Shown here piece by piece: positions 41,865 to 49,859 of a stretch of DNA of 64,000 nt. Numbering within the stretch: the stretch's first letter is position 1; every line of letters starts with the position of its first letter. The notes beneath the pieces were generated by a model, which had not been told where the DNA came from, did not search any database, and was given only the letters and a program-made list of their open reading frames with translations. The translations under genes were made by a program, and so were the position numbers. Source of the DNA: Bacteroidota bacterium. GTDB lineage: Bacteria; Bacteroidota; Bacteroidia; 2-12-FULL-35-15. The stretch lies in contig CANNHN010000007.1 in assembly GCA_947504725.1 (NCBI GenBank), positions 1-64,000 on the forward strand, given 5' to 3'.

Positions 41865-42284
41865 ATGAAAAATGTATTACTGATTTTAGTTTTTGCTACA
41901 CTTTTTGCTGGAAAGGTATCTGGACAAGCAACTCCGCAAGAGTTGAGCAAAGCGTTTACAAATAGCTTGATGAATTATAGTGAAGAGAAGCTGAAGGCGC
42001 TTCTTCCTGCAGATTCGAAAGATCAAAAAAAATTGCTCGAACAATTGAAGCAAATATCTTCTACGGATCTAAAGCCGTTGAAAGGATCAAAAACGTTAAG
42101 TTCTTCTACCAGAGCAGTGTTGAAAGATGGCGACAAAACATATAAGGAAAGAGCGGATATTTTTATCATCATTACCGACAACAAAGAATTAAAATACGAA
42201 TTAAAACTTTGGGGCTGTGGAAAGATAAACGACAAATGGTTTCTGGGAAATAAAATCGAGTCGGAAAAGGTAGCAGTGTTCTAA
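41865..42284 (+). CDS. Small secreted protein, function unknown
   Basis: 139 residues with a signal peptide ending at VSGQ (about residue 21). The mature protein has a helical first half rich in lysine (SEEKLKALLPADSKDQKKLLEQLKQ) and a beta-type second half (RADIFIIITDNKELKYELKLWGCGKINDKWFLGNKI), a pattern like NTF2/SnoaL-type or DUF4783-like folds, though I cannot name one. Its TAA stop and the TAG of the convergent gatC overlap within CTAA. Confidence 0.75.
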   Translation: MKNVLLILVFATLFAGKVSGQATPQELSKAFTNSLMNYSEEKLKALLPADSKDQKKLLEQLKQISSTDLKPLKGSKTLSSSTRAVLKDGDKTYKERADIFIIITDNKELKYELKLWGCGKINDKWFLGNKIESEKVAVF

Positions 42285-42574
42285 GCTTTCTCAATTACCT
42301 TCGGAACTTTAAAATAATCGGAATCATGTTTTGGTCCGTTTTTCAAAGCTTCTTCTTGATTGATTACTTGTATAACATCATCTTCACGTAATACATTCAC
42401 TTCATCACTCATGTATATTAACGGCTCAACGCTCGAAGTATCCAATTCGTTTAGCTTTTCAATAAAGCCTAACATATTGTTCATGTCTTTTTTGATTTCC
42501 TCTTTCGCTTCGTTTGCAAATTCCAAACGTGCTAAATGAGCAATCTTATCTACTGTGTCGTTATCTATCTTCAT
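42281..42574 (-). CDS. gatC: Aspartyl/glutamyl-tRNA(Asn/Gln) amidotransferase subunit C
   Basis: 97 residues. KIDNDTVDKIAHLARLEF...MNNMLGFIEKLNELDTSSVEPLIYMSD and VPKVIEKA are typical of GatC, which stabilises the GatA/GatB heart of the enzyme that transamidates Glu-tRNA-Gln. gatA and gatB are not in the window. The ATG overlaps the end of the acyltransferase gene by four nt, so the two are translationally coupled. Confidence 0.95.
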   Translation of the reverse strand: MKIDNDTVDKIAHLARLEFANEAKEEIKKDMNNMLGFIEKLNELDTSSVEPLIYMSDEVNVLREDDVIQVINQEEALKNGPKHDSDYFKVPKVIEKA

Positions 42575-43350
42575 TTTTTTCCTTTTTTGTCATTTCGAGC
42601 TTGCGAGAAATCATAGTTTTCTAATTCCCTCGAAATTATATTATGCACTTTCGTTTTCAAAGATAGTAAATCATTTTCAGTCATTCCAGTAGTGACAATA
42701 GGAGTATGGACAATAATTTTCGAAATACCGGGTCCGCCATATGATTTAAAGAATCCTCCGTTTTGTAATATTTTCCAATTATTTAAATACGTAATTGGAA
42801 TAATAGGCACTTGTTTTTCTATGGCTAATTTGAATGCTCCGTTTTTAAATCCTCTTAATTTTCCATTGCTTGAAATTCCAGCTTCGGGATAAAGAAAAGT
42901 GCTGTGGCCTTTGTCAATCTCTTGTCCGGCACGCACAAAGGCTCTGTGAGATGAAGAATTGCTTCCTCTGTCAACCAATATATTCATTCTTTTAAAGAAA
43001 ATTTTGAAGAGAGGAATTTTCCCTAATTCTTGTTTTCCCATAAAAACATAATACTTTGGAATTAATAAGTAACTGATAACAATATCTAAATAAGAGGCAT
43101 GATTGGCACAAAACACTGCTGGTTGAGGAAGTGACTCTGCAGGTGTTTCTCGCTTCACTTCGACAAATATACCAGGTACAATTAGTATCCATCTTGCCCA
43201 GAATTTTTTCAATTTAAAAGCAATGGGAAACCACTCTCTTTTTGAAAGGAAAACGAAGAACAAAGGATATAAAATTATCATTCCCAACACAAAATTGAGG
43301 ATAAATAACAGCTTCCAAAGCGCTCGCGGTATGATTAGCAAAAAGTTCAC
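42571..43350 (-). CDS. 1-Acyl-sn-glycerol-3-phosphate acyltransferase family protein
   Basis: 259 residues, phospholipid synthesis at the inner membrane. N-terminal hydrophobic segment (IPRALWKLLFILNFVLGMIILYPLFFVFL in pieces), the acyltransferase motif NHASYLD, and LYPEAGISSNGKLRGFKNGAF, the FPEGTR-equivalent. Likely PlsC, although other lysophospholipid acyltransferases have the same motifs. The C-terminal residues YDFSQARND are encoded by a GTCATTTCGAG repeat; the protein may have gained its tail from it. The stop codon overlaps the gatC start. Confidence 0.88.
   Translation of the reverse strand: MNFLLIIPRALWKLLFILNFVLGMIILYPLFFVFLSKREWFPIAFKLKKFWARWILIVPGIFVEVKRETPAESLPQPAVFCANHASYLDIVISYLLIPKYYVFMGKQELGKIPLFKIFFKRMNILVDRGSNSSSHRAFVRAGQEIDKGHSTFLYPEAGISSNGKLRGFKNGAFKLAIEKQVPIIPITYLNNWKILQNGGFFKSYGGPGISKIIVHTPIVTTGMTENDLLSLKTKVHNIISRELENYDFSQARNDKKGKK
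42589..42614 (-). repeat. GTCATTTCGAG-type repeat inside the acyltransferase 3' end
   Basis: GTCATTTCGAG-CTT-GCGAGAAATCATAG reads through the coding end of the acyltransferase gene, just before gatC. The skeleton matches the copy at 62292. Confidence 0.6.
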
Positions 43351-43403
43351 GGGAAGACAAAGATAGGAAAATTTAAGGCTGTTTTAGTGGTTTTAAATTT
43401 CTG

Positions 43404-43411
43404 TATATTTG
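43404..43411 (+). promoter_or_regulatory. -7 promoter box of trpS
   Basis: TATATTTG, predicted start near 43419, leader of about 38 nt. Same octamer as before the two T9SS protein genes. Confidence 0.5.
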
Positions 43412-43456
43412 GCGTAGATTCTATATCATCCAATAACCAACAACTAACAACCAAAT

Positions 43457-44431
43457 ATGTCTAGAATACTTACAGGAGTTCAAAGTACAAACATTCCACA
43501 CTTAGGGAATATCTTGGGTGCAATCCTGCCTGCAATAGAAATGTCGAAGCAAGCAGGAAATGAATCACTTTTTTTCATAGCTGATTTACATTCTTTAACA
43601 ACAATTAAAGATGCTGCATTCATAAAAGAAAGTACAGATGCTGTTGCTGCAACTTGGTTGGCTTTTGGATTTGATACGGATAAAAATATTTTCTATCGTC
43701 AGAGTGATGTGACGGAAGTTTGTGAGCTTGCTTGGTATTTGAATTGTTTTACTCCATTTCCTATGTTAGCAAATGCGCATTCATTTAAAGATAAATCGGA
43801 ACGTTTGGCAGATGTGAATGCAGGTTTATTTACTTATCCTGTTTTGATGGCTGCTGATATCATTTTGTATGATGCAAATTATGTTCCTGTTGGAAAAGAT
43901 CAGATGCAGCATTTGGAAATGACACGCGACATTGCTGAGAAATTCAATAATTTATATGGGGAAGTATTTGTGGTTCCACAAGGAAAAGTAAACGAAGCGA
44001 CAATGCTTATTCCTGGGATTGATGGAAAGAAAATGAGTAAGTCCTTAAATAATTTCATCAATATATTTTTAGAAGAAAAAGAATTAAAAAAAATTGTGAT
44101 GAGCATTGTTACAGATGCCACTCCTTTGGAAGATCCTAAAAATCCAGATACATGCAATGTCTTCGCTCTTTATAAGTTATTGGCAAGTGACACACAAATT
44201 GCTGAAATGCAAACGAATTATTTAAAAGGCGGTTATGGTTACGGTCATGCAAAAACTGCTTTGTATGAATTGATTTTAGAAAAGTTCAAAAAGGAACGCG
44301 AAACGTATACGTATTACATGAACAACCGTTCGGAGTTGGATGCAAAGTTGCAAATAGGAGCAGATAAAGCAAGAAAAATTGCAAAAGCTACCTTGAAACG
44401 AGTTCGGGAAAAATTAGGATTGAAAATTTAA
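43457..44431 (+). CDS. trpS: Tryptophan--tRNA ligase
   Basis: Class I synthetase, 324 residues. Signature HLGN in place of HIGH (residues 16-19, IPHLGNILGA) and the KMSKS loop (KKMSKSLNN) are present, as is GKDQMQHLEMTRDIA. The start MSRILTGVQST is the family's. Its TAA stop shares TTAA with the convergent lipoprotein gene. Confidence 0.97.
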   Translation: MSRILTGVQSTNIPHLGNILGAILPAIEMSKQAGNESLFFIADLHSLTTIKDAAFIKESTDAVAATWLAFGFDTDKNIFYRQSDVTEVCELAWYLNCFTPFPMLANAHSFKDKSERLADVNAGLFTYPVLMAADIILYDANYVPVGKDQMQHLEMTRDIAEKFNNLYGEVFVVPQGKVNEATMLIPGIDGKKMSKSLNNFINIFLEEKELKKIVMSIVTDATPLEDPKNPDTCNVFALYKLLASDTQIAEMQTNYLKGGYGYGHAKTALYELILEKFKKERETYTYYMNNRSELDAKLQIGADKARKIAKATLKRVREKLGLKI

Positions 44432-44787
44432 TTTTGAATTTGGATCGTTAATGTTTGTTTTCCAAAGCCATCACCAGCAATTCTTTTGGAATCTAGTTGT
44501 CCATTAATATAAATATACATTTCGTAAGCGCCACCACCATTTCCTTCCACAGAAAGAGAAACATATTTCCCTCTTTCAACATCTGTGATTTTATCCGAAA
44601 CCCATTTTGAACTCGTTAGTCCTCCAATGGATTTGGTTGTACCATCAGCGAGCGAATAACCAACAGTATAAGTAGGAGAGTTAGCACTCGTTTCAATTAT
44701 CTTATAAGAAACATAAACCGTTTTAGGTTCTTTTTTACAAGAAGCAATAAGGAGAGATACTAATAATATGTATAATAATTTTTTCAT
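44428..44787 (-). CDS. Small lipoprotein, possibly MmpS-like
   Basis: 119 residues from the Met at 44787; the frame opens five codons earlier. Lipobox IASC (Cys at residue 17). The mature part is a beta-rich domain: VYVSYKIIETSANSPTYTVGYS, KSIGGLTSSKWVSDKIT, GKYVSLSVEGNGGGAYEMYIYINGQLDSKRI. The layout of alternating strands with Y-I-N-G-Q near the end resembles MmpS-type or fibronectin-like accessory lipoproteins; this is weak. Convergent with trpS and overlapping it by four nt. Confidence 0.75.
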   Translation of the reverse strand: MKKLLYILLVSLLIASCKKEPKTVYVSYKIIETSANSPTYTVGYSLADGTTKSIGGLTSSKWVSDKITDVERGKYVSLSVEGNGGGAYEMYIYINGQLDSKRIAGDGFGKQTLTIQIQN

Positions 44788-44796
44788 TTTTTTAAA

Positions 44797-44828
44797 CTGC
44801 ACATTAGCACATCAACACATTAGCACAC
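44797..44828. repeat. 16-bp tandem word tract downstream of the amidohydrolase
   Basis: CACATTAGCACATCAA (44800-44815) followed by CACATTAGCACAC. The unit length equals that of the 33061 tract, and CTGCACATTAG is shared with 14302-14312. Confidence 0.7.
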
Positions 44829-46114
44829 TATTTTATCCCGTACTTCGTTTTGTATTTTTCGTAAAGTGCTTTTTGATCGTCATTTAAGTCAATACTATTT
44901 CCTTTTACGAAAGCTCGCTCCACATTGTTACTTCGCATATCTAAGGCATCGCCAGTAGAGATGAAAATGGTTGCATCCTTACCTTGTTCAACGCTTCCTG
45001 TTGTTTTGTCAATGCCCAATATTTTTGCAGTATTCAGTGTAATTGATTTTAAAGCCTGTTCTTTTGTTAGTCCGTATGCAGCCGCTGTCCCTGCCATGAA
45101 TGGTAAATTTCTTGCGCCCATAGCTTCCATATCTCCTTCATTATTCAAGCAAAATAGGATTCCTGCTTTGTGTAGTATATATGGAAGTTTATAAGGTAAG
45201 TCAATGTCATCTTCTGGATATGTTGGTAGGTCATGCACTCTCGCAATAACAACTGATATATTGTTTTGTTTTAATAGATCTGTTATCATCCAACTTTCTT
45301 TCCCACCAACAATCGCAACCTTTGATATTTTATTTAGAATGGTGAAATTAATTGCTTCCACCATTTCTTTTACAGTATTGCTGTGAATGAATAAGGTTTG
45401 TGTTCCATTAAATAAACCTTTCATTGCTTCGAAACGAAGATTCGCTTCTTCTTTTTGTGTTGTTTCGTTATATGCTTTTGCATCAGCAAACAATTTTTTT
45501 AATAATTCAGTTTGTTTAATATAATCTTTGTTCTTTTCAAATGGTCCAGGAAAAATATTGTCTTCATCCATAAATTTTCTACTTTGAATGGTTGGCCAAT
45601 TGATATGAATGCCATCATCGGTTTTGTATGCCGCATCTTCCCAATTCCAACCATCTAAAACAACAACGCTTGATGTTCCAGAAACTAACCCTCCACGAGG
45701 AGTAATTTGAGCTAATAAAACTCCATTACTTCTTACTGTAGGAATTATTTTTGAATCTGTGTTGTAAGCAATAAGTGAACGAACGTTTGGCAATGTTGTT
45801 CCCGTTTCTCTAAAATCGTTTGTTGCACGAACTGATTCAATTTCTGTCAATCCCAATGTTGAATTCGGAGCGATGATTCCTGGATAAACATGTTTTCCTG
45901 TGGCATCAATCACTTCATCGTATCCTGCTTTGTCCATTTTAGCCGTGGTAGCATCTGCAACTAAAACAATTTTCCCTCCTTTTAATCCGATGATAGAATT
46001 TTGTATCACACTATCGTTTCCGATATGAGCTGTGGCGTTCATGATTAATACACTTTTCTGTGCGAACGTGATAGTGGTGATGAGTAGTAATGCGAATAGG
46101 ATTGGTTTTCTCAT
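44828..46114 (-). CDS. Amidohydrolase-family protein lacking the HxH metal motif, secreted
   Basis: 428 residues, signal peptide MRKPILFALLLITTITFAQ. The N- and C-terminal parts match the urease-type composite barrel (GGKIVLVADATTAKMD; HVYPGIIAPNSTLGL; AMGARNLPFMAGTAAAYG; ITLNTAKILGIDKTTGSVEQGKDATIFI). In active members the strand after YPG reads DxHxH; here it reads APNSTLG, so a binuclear metal site is unlikely. It may be a pseudoenzyme that associates with the intact neighbour encoded upstream. Together with that gene it probably forms an operon, now split by the GxxExxY element. Confidence 0.85.
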   Translation of the reverse strand: MRKPILFALLLITTITFAQKSVLIMNATAHIGNDSVIQNSIIGLKGGKIVLVADATTAKMDKAGYDEVIDATGKHVYPGIIAPNSTLGLTEIESVRATNDFRETGTTLPNVRSLIAYNTDSKIIPTVRSNGVLLAQITPRGGLVSGTSSVVVLDGWNWEDAAYKTDDGIHINWPTIQSRKFMDEDNIFPGPFEKNKDYIKQTELLKKLFADAKAYNETTQKEEANLRFEAMKGLFNGTQTLFIHSNTVKEMVEAINFTILNKISKVAIVGGKESWMITDLLKQNNISVVIARVHDLPTYPEDDIDLPYKLPYILHKAGILFCLNNEGDMEAMGARNLPFMAGTAAAYGLTKEQALKSITLNTAKILGIDKTTGSVEQGKDATIFISTGDALDMRSNNVERAFVKGNSIDLNDDQKALYEKYKTKYGIK

Positions 46115-46131
46115 GGTTGCTGATGTTGATA

Positions 46132-46664
46132 GGAACGCAGATCTTTTAAGATTTTTATGATAAAAAAAGATAGCTGTGTGTCTTATGATATTTTTATGTT
46201 TTCTAGTGTTATGTTTCTTTTAAAATCGTTTGATAATACTTTTCTTTTGTATTCTACTTCCTTTCCAAAGTTTAATAATAACCCAACTTCGATTTCGGTT
46301 GCTTTTAGATAATTTACTAATTGGATTTCATGTTCTTCCATTAAGTATTCGCATGCTTTCAATTCAATAATAACTTTGTTTTCTACAATTAGGTCTGCAA
46401 AGTAATTACCAATACATATTTTATCATAATACACAGTAATTGGTTTTTGCTTTTCACACTCTAATCCTTGTTTACCCAACTCAATGATCATTGCATTTTC
46501 ATATACTTTTTCTAAGAATCCGTAGCCTAAATTATTGTAAACATTGTAGTACGCTTTTATTATTTTCTTGGTTCTATCCGAATGTTTGAAATTGTCTCCA
46601 ATCATAAATAAATTTTAATTTTTTATCTTAACAAATCATAAAAATCTTAAAAGATCTGCGTTCC
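46132..46664. mobile_element. GxxExxY element with 30-bp terminal inverted repeats
   Basis: Ends 46132-46161 and 46635-46664 are perfect 30-bp inverted repeats that begin GGAACGCAGAT. They flank only the GxxExxY-protein gene. No transposase is present. It lies in the gap between two amidohydrolase genes; without it the gap would be 36 bp. No clear target duplication. Confidence 0.75.
46183..46605 (-). CDS. GxxExxY family protein (PD-(D/E)XK nuclease-like)
   Basis: 140 residues. The defining motif GFLEKVY (G29, E32, Y35) is in the first third. A nuclease-like site follows: D71 in YFADLIVENK, then E81-L-K83 in IIELK, with a hydrophobic strand on each side, and Q95. The family is known as PDDEXK_3 but its reaction is not established. 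The gene lies between perfect 30-bp inverted repeats (46132-46161 and 46635-46664), which indicates that it travels, or once travelled, as part of a small element. The start MIGDNFKHSDRTKK matches the family's N-terminus. Confidence 0.88.
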   Translation of the reverse strand: MIGDNFKHSDRTKKIIKAYYNVYNNLGYGFLEKVYENAMIIELGKQGLECEKQKPITVYYDKICIGNYFADLIVENKVIIELKACEYLMEEHEIQLVNYLKATEIEVGLLLNFGKEVEYKRKVLSNDFKRNITLENIKIS

Positions 46665-46683
46665 CATTTTTTGTCAGTCGAAA

Positions 46684-49600
46684 TTACTCAGCTATTTCTA
46701 GATAATCCTCTTGCATTGTATCACACTCAAACAGCTGCCTTCTCTTCATTACTGGTCGTTGAGTTGGCGCTCCACCTTTTTTCTCATCTAACATTTTCTG
46801 AATAATGCGTGCGCGTTCTTTCTGGATGTCTACTCTCAATTTTGCATCTTCTTCATTATCGAAATACACTTGTCCATCAATAATTGTCTTTTCAACTTTT
46901 GCATAAATGGATAATGGATTGTCCGACCATAAAACTACATCAGCATCTTTTCCAACTTTAATACTACCAACTCTATTGTCGATGTGTAATAATTTTGCTG
47001 GATTTAGGGTTACCAATTTTAATGCTTCTTCTTCTGTAAGTCCGCCATATTTGATGGATTTAGCAGCTTCTTGATTTAATCTTCTTCCCATTTCAGCATC
47101 ATCTGAATTTATTGCAGTAGTAACGCCCATTTTTGTTAAAACTGCTGCATTATATGGAATAGCATCTTTTACTTCCATTTTATATGCCCACCAGTCACTA
47201 AAAGAGGATGCGCCAGCTCCGTGAGCTTTCATTTTGTCTGCTACTTTATATCCTTCCAAAATGTGCGTAAATGTATTTACTTTAAAGCCCATAGAGTCGC
47301 CCACATGCATTAACATGTTTATTTCGGATTGTACATAAGAGTGACAAGTGATGAATCGTTTTTTGTTTAAAATTTCTGCAACTGCTTCTAATTCTAAATC
47401 TCTTCTTATCGGAGCTATATTTGCTTTTGCTTTTTCTGACAATCCACCAAAAGCTTTTTGTTTCGCATCGTATTCTTTAGCACGTGTAAATGCATCGTAA
47501 TATACTTGTTCTACACCCATACGAGATTGTGGGAAACGAACAGTGTTTATATCTCCCCAATTACTTTGTTTTACATTTTCACCTAAAGCAAATTTGATGA
47601 AGCCATCCGCTTTTTCAAATTTCATTTCTTCTGGTGATTTGCCCCAACGTAATTTAATGATTGCAGATTGACCTCCTATTGGATTTGCTGAACCATGAAG
47701 TAACTGAGATGTTGTTACTCCTCCGGAAAGCTGACGATAAATATTTATGTCTTCAGAGTTTATCACATCACCCATTCTTACTTCAGCACTAGAAGCTTGT
47801 GTGCCTTCGTTTACACTACTTAATGCAATGTGTGAGTGTTCATCAATAATACCAGCTGTTAAATGTTTGCCAGTTCCATCAATTACTTTTGCGAATGCTA
47901 ATTTAGGAGCGCTAATATCATCTGCTATGCGAACAATTCGTCCTTCAGTAATATATACATCTTGATTTTTCAAAATACCTTCTGCTTCATTCGTCCAAAC
48001 AGTAACATGCTTAATCAAAACTGCATCGTAACGTGTTTTTATATCTGCAACAATTTTTTCAAATTCAGTTCGGTCGTCACCTTTGCCAAAAGCAGTAAAT
48101 GGATATATAACTTGCCCGTATTTTGCAGTTGTTTTTTTAATTGTGTCTTTTTTCGCAGTTGAAACAAATGCATCTTTATATGATGCGTTCCAGTCTATCC
48201 AAGTTCCATCAGATGTTTGTCCTTTGCCATTAAATTTCATTGGTTGGGAATTAATATTCCCGCTAAGCCTAATGGATCCAGTTGTGTCTTTCGTTGAAAA
48301 GCTTATAGAGATAGAGTATCCAGACACAATAATGTTCACTGGTGTTTTTACAGTGTCAGTAATCATGGTTGCTTTTAGTTTCTCCAAATCACCTTCTATT
48401 TTTAATTGGTGGTTTATGCTTGTCCCGTATGAAAAATCGTAATTCCCTCTTACATCAATGGTGTTGTAGTCCGTTATTTTAAAATTATTTCCTTGTATCC
48501 AATTTTCGTAGATGATTGTTTTTTCATCAAATAAATTTCCTGAAGTGATAATAAAGTTTGCAATCATTCCACTTTTTAATTTTCCTAATTTATCTCCAAT
48601 ATTCAACATTTCAGCTGGAGTGGATGTAAGTGATCTTAATGCTTGTTTTTCAGATAATCCATAAGAAATAGCTTTACGCAAATTTTTCCAAAAATCTTTT
48701 TTGTCTTTTAAATCAGAGGTGGTTATTGCAAATGAAATAAAATATTTTTCAAATGCAGAAAGATTTGCTGGAGCAATTTCCCAATGTTTTAATTCAGCCA
48801 ACGATACATAATTTGCATCGTAAGCATCTTCAACATCATATGCTAATGGGAAATTAATTGGGAGAATGAACTTGCAATTACTTGCTTTTATTTCATCTAA
48901 ACGTTGATATTCATTTCCACTACCTTTGATTATGTAATTGGTTTTAAACTCGTCCCCAATTTTATCTGCACGTAAAACATTTAGTTTATCGTTTGTTTCA
49001 AAAATTTGAGGAAGTGCTTGTAGAGCATTGAATGCTTCTAAAGAAATATTGATTTCTTTTTTAGTCTTGTCAGATTTGTACCAACTTGCATCCAAATACG
49101 TTTGACGCAACAAGGCCATACAACCCATTAAAGATGAAGGATAATCTTGAGAAGATGTTCCTTTGTCGAAAGAATATAAAGCAGCAGCTTTATCAGTTAC
49201 AATTAATTCATTTTCGCGAAGTTCTCCTAATGTTACAATCGTTCCAGAGCCTCTTACAATACCATCTTTTTGAAAAGTTAGTACAGCTCCAAATCCTAAT
49301 TTTCTCAATTCTTCTGCTGATTTGCTATCTTTTGTAAATATTTTTAAAGCATCTGTTTCTGGTTTAATTGCTTGATTCCATCCATAAGCTCCTTTTGTAT
49401 TGCTTTCAGTTTGTGGATATCCTCCACCTTGAGATTTTTTTGTTTCTGGCATTCCGTAAGAAGAGTATGCATCAATCAATCCAGGATATATAGTTTTTCC
49501 TTTTAAGTCAACAATAACGGAGCCTTGTGGAATATTGATTTTTGTTCCTACTAAAGAAATAACACCGTCTTTAATGACCATCGTTCCATTCTCAATTACT

Positions 49601-49746
49601 TCATCAGCATCTACTACTATTTTAGCATTTATAAATGCATAAATGGTGTGATTTTTATTTGCTGTCCCGTTTACAGGAAAGGTCTCTTGGGCTTTTGCAA
49701 CGATAGATGCTGAAATTGCAAAAAGTACTAAAATGAGTTTCTTCAT
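46684..49746 (-). CDS. Large secreted amidohydrolase with two tandem domains
   Basis: 1020 residues. Signal peptide MKKLILVLFAISASIVAKAQ. The first amidohydrolase half (about 25-440) has YPGLIDAYSSYG in place of DxHxH and looks inactive. A beta-rich linker follows. The second half (about 590-1000) has the intact GIIDEHSHIAL (H about 637 and 639) and later metal and catalytic parts (TSQLLHGSANPIGGQS; FITCHSYVQSEINMLMH; TAINSDDAEMGRRLNQEA; VGSIKVGKDADVVLW). Active members are imidazolonepropionase-like enzymes or peptidases of the urease superfamily; the substrate is unknown. Co-directional with the shorter, HxH-less gene downstream. Confidence 0.9.
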   Translation of the reverse strand: MKKLILVLFAISASIVAKAQETFPVNGTANKNHTIYAFINAKIVVDADEVIENGTMVIKDGVISLVGTKINIPQGSVIVDLKGKTIYPGLIDAYSSYGMPETKKSQGGGYPQTESNTKGAYGWNQAIKPETDALKIFTKDSKSAEELRKLGFGAVLTFQKDGIVRGSGTIVTLGELRENELIVTDKAAALYSFDKGTSSQDYPSSLMGCMALLRQTYLDASWYKSDKTKKEINISLEAFNALQALPQIFETNDKLNVLRADKIGDEFKTNYIIKGSGNEYQRLDEIKASNCKFILPINFPLAYDVEDAYDANYVSLAELKHWEIAPANLSAFEKYFISFAITTSDLKDKKDFWKNLRKAISYGLSEKQALRSLTSTPAEMLNIGDKLGKLKSGMIANFIITSGNLFDEKTIIYENWIQGNNFKITDYNTIDVRGNYDFSYGTSINHQLKIEGDLEKLKATMITDTVKTPVNIIVSGYSISISFSTKDTTGSIRLSGNINSQPMKFNGKGQTSDGTWIDWNASYKDAFVSTAKKDTIKKTTAKYGQVIYPFTAFGKGDDRTEFEKIVADIKTRYDAVLIKHVTVWTNEAEGILKNQDVYITEGRIVRIADDISAPKLAFAKVIDGTGKHLTAGIIDEHSHIALSSVNEGTQASSAEVRMGDVINSEDINIYRQLSGGVTTSQLLHGSANPIGGQSAIIKLRWGKSPEEMKFEKADGFIKFALGENVKQSNWGDINTVRFPQSRMGVEQVYYDAFTRAKEYDAKQKAFGGLSEKAKANIAPIRRDLELEAVAEILNKKRFITCHSYVQSEINMLMHVGDSMGFKVNTFTHILEGYKVADKMKAHGAGASSFSDWWAYKMEVKDAIPYNAAVLTKMGVTTAINSDDAEMGRRLNQEAAKSIKYGGLTEEEALKLVTLNPAKLLHIDNRVGSIKVGKDADVVLWSDNPLSIYAKVEKTIIDGQVYFDNEEDAKLRVDIQKERARIIQKMLDEKKGGAPTQRPVMKRRQLFECDTMQEDYLEIAE

Positions 49747-49830
49747 AGCTTTATTGTTATTAACAAAATTAGCATTTTATACTGATTTTTCTTTAAAAAT
49801 GTATGAGCGGTAAAATCACTAGATTTTTAC

Positions 49831-49838
49831 TACTTTTG
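49831..49838 (+). promoter_or_regulatory. -7 promoter box of the SirB-cytochrome gene
   Basis: TACTTTTG, 22 nt before the ATG at 49860; predicted start near 49845. Confidence 0.45.
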
Positions 49839-49859
49839 GGCTGATAAATATATAACCAA

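Noticed and set aside
46183-46605. GxxExxY protein as a restriction enzyme or toxin
   Set aside because: There is no methyltransferase, antitoxin or second gene in the element. A PD-(D/E)XK-like site alone does not define a restriction or toxin role.
46132-46664. Target-site duplication for the GxxExxY element
   Set aside because: The flanking bases (GATA on the left and CATT on the right) do not match, unlike the AATA pair around the smaller element.
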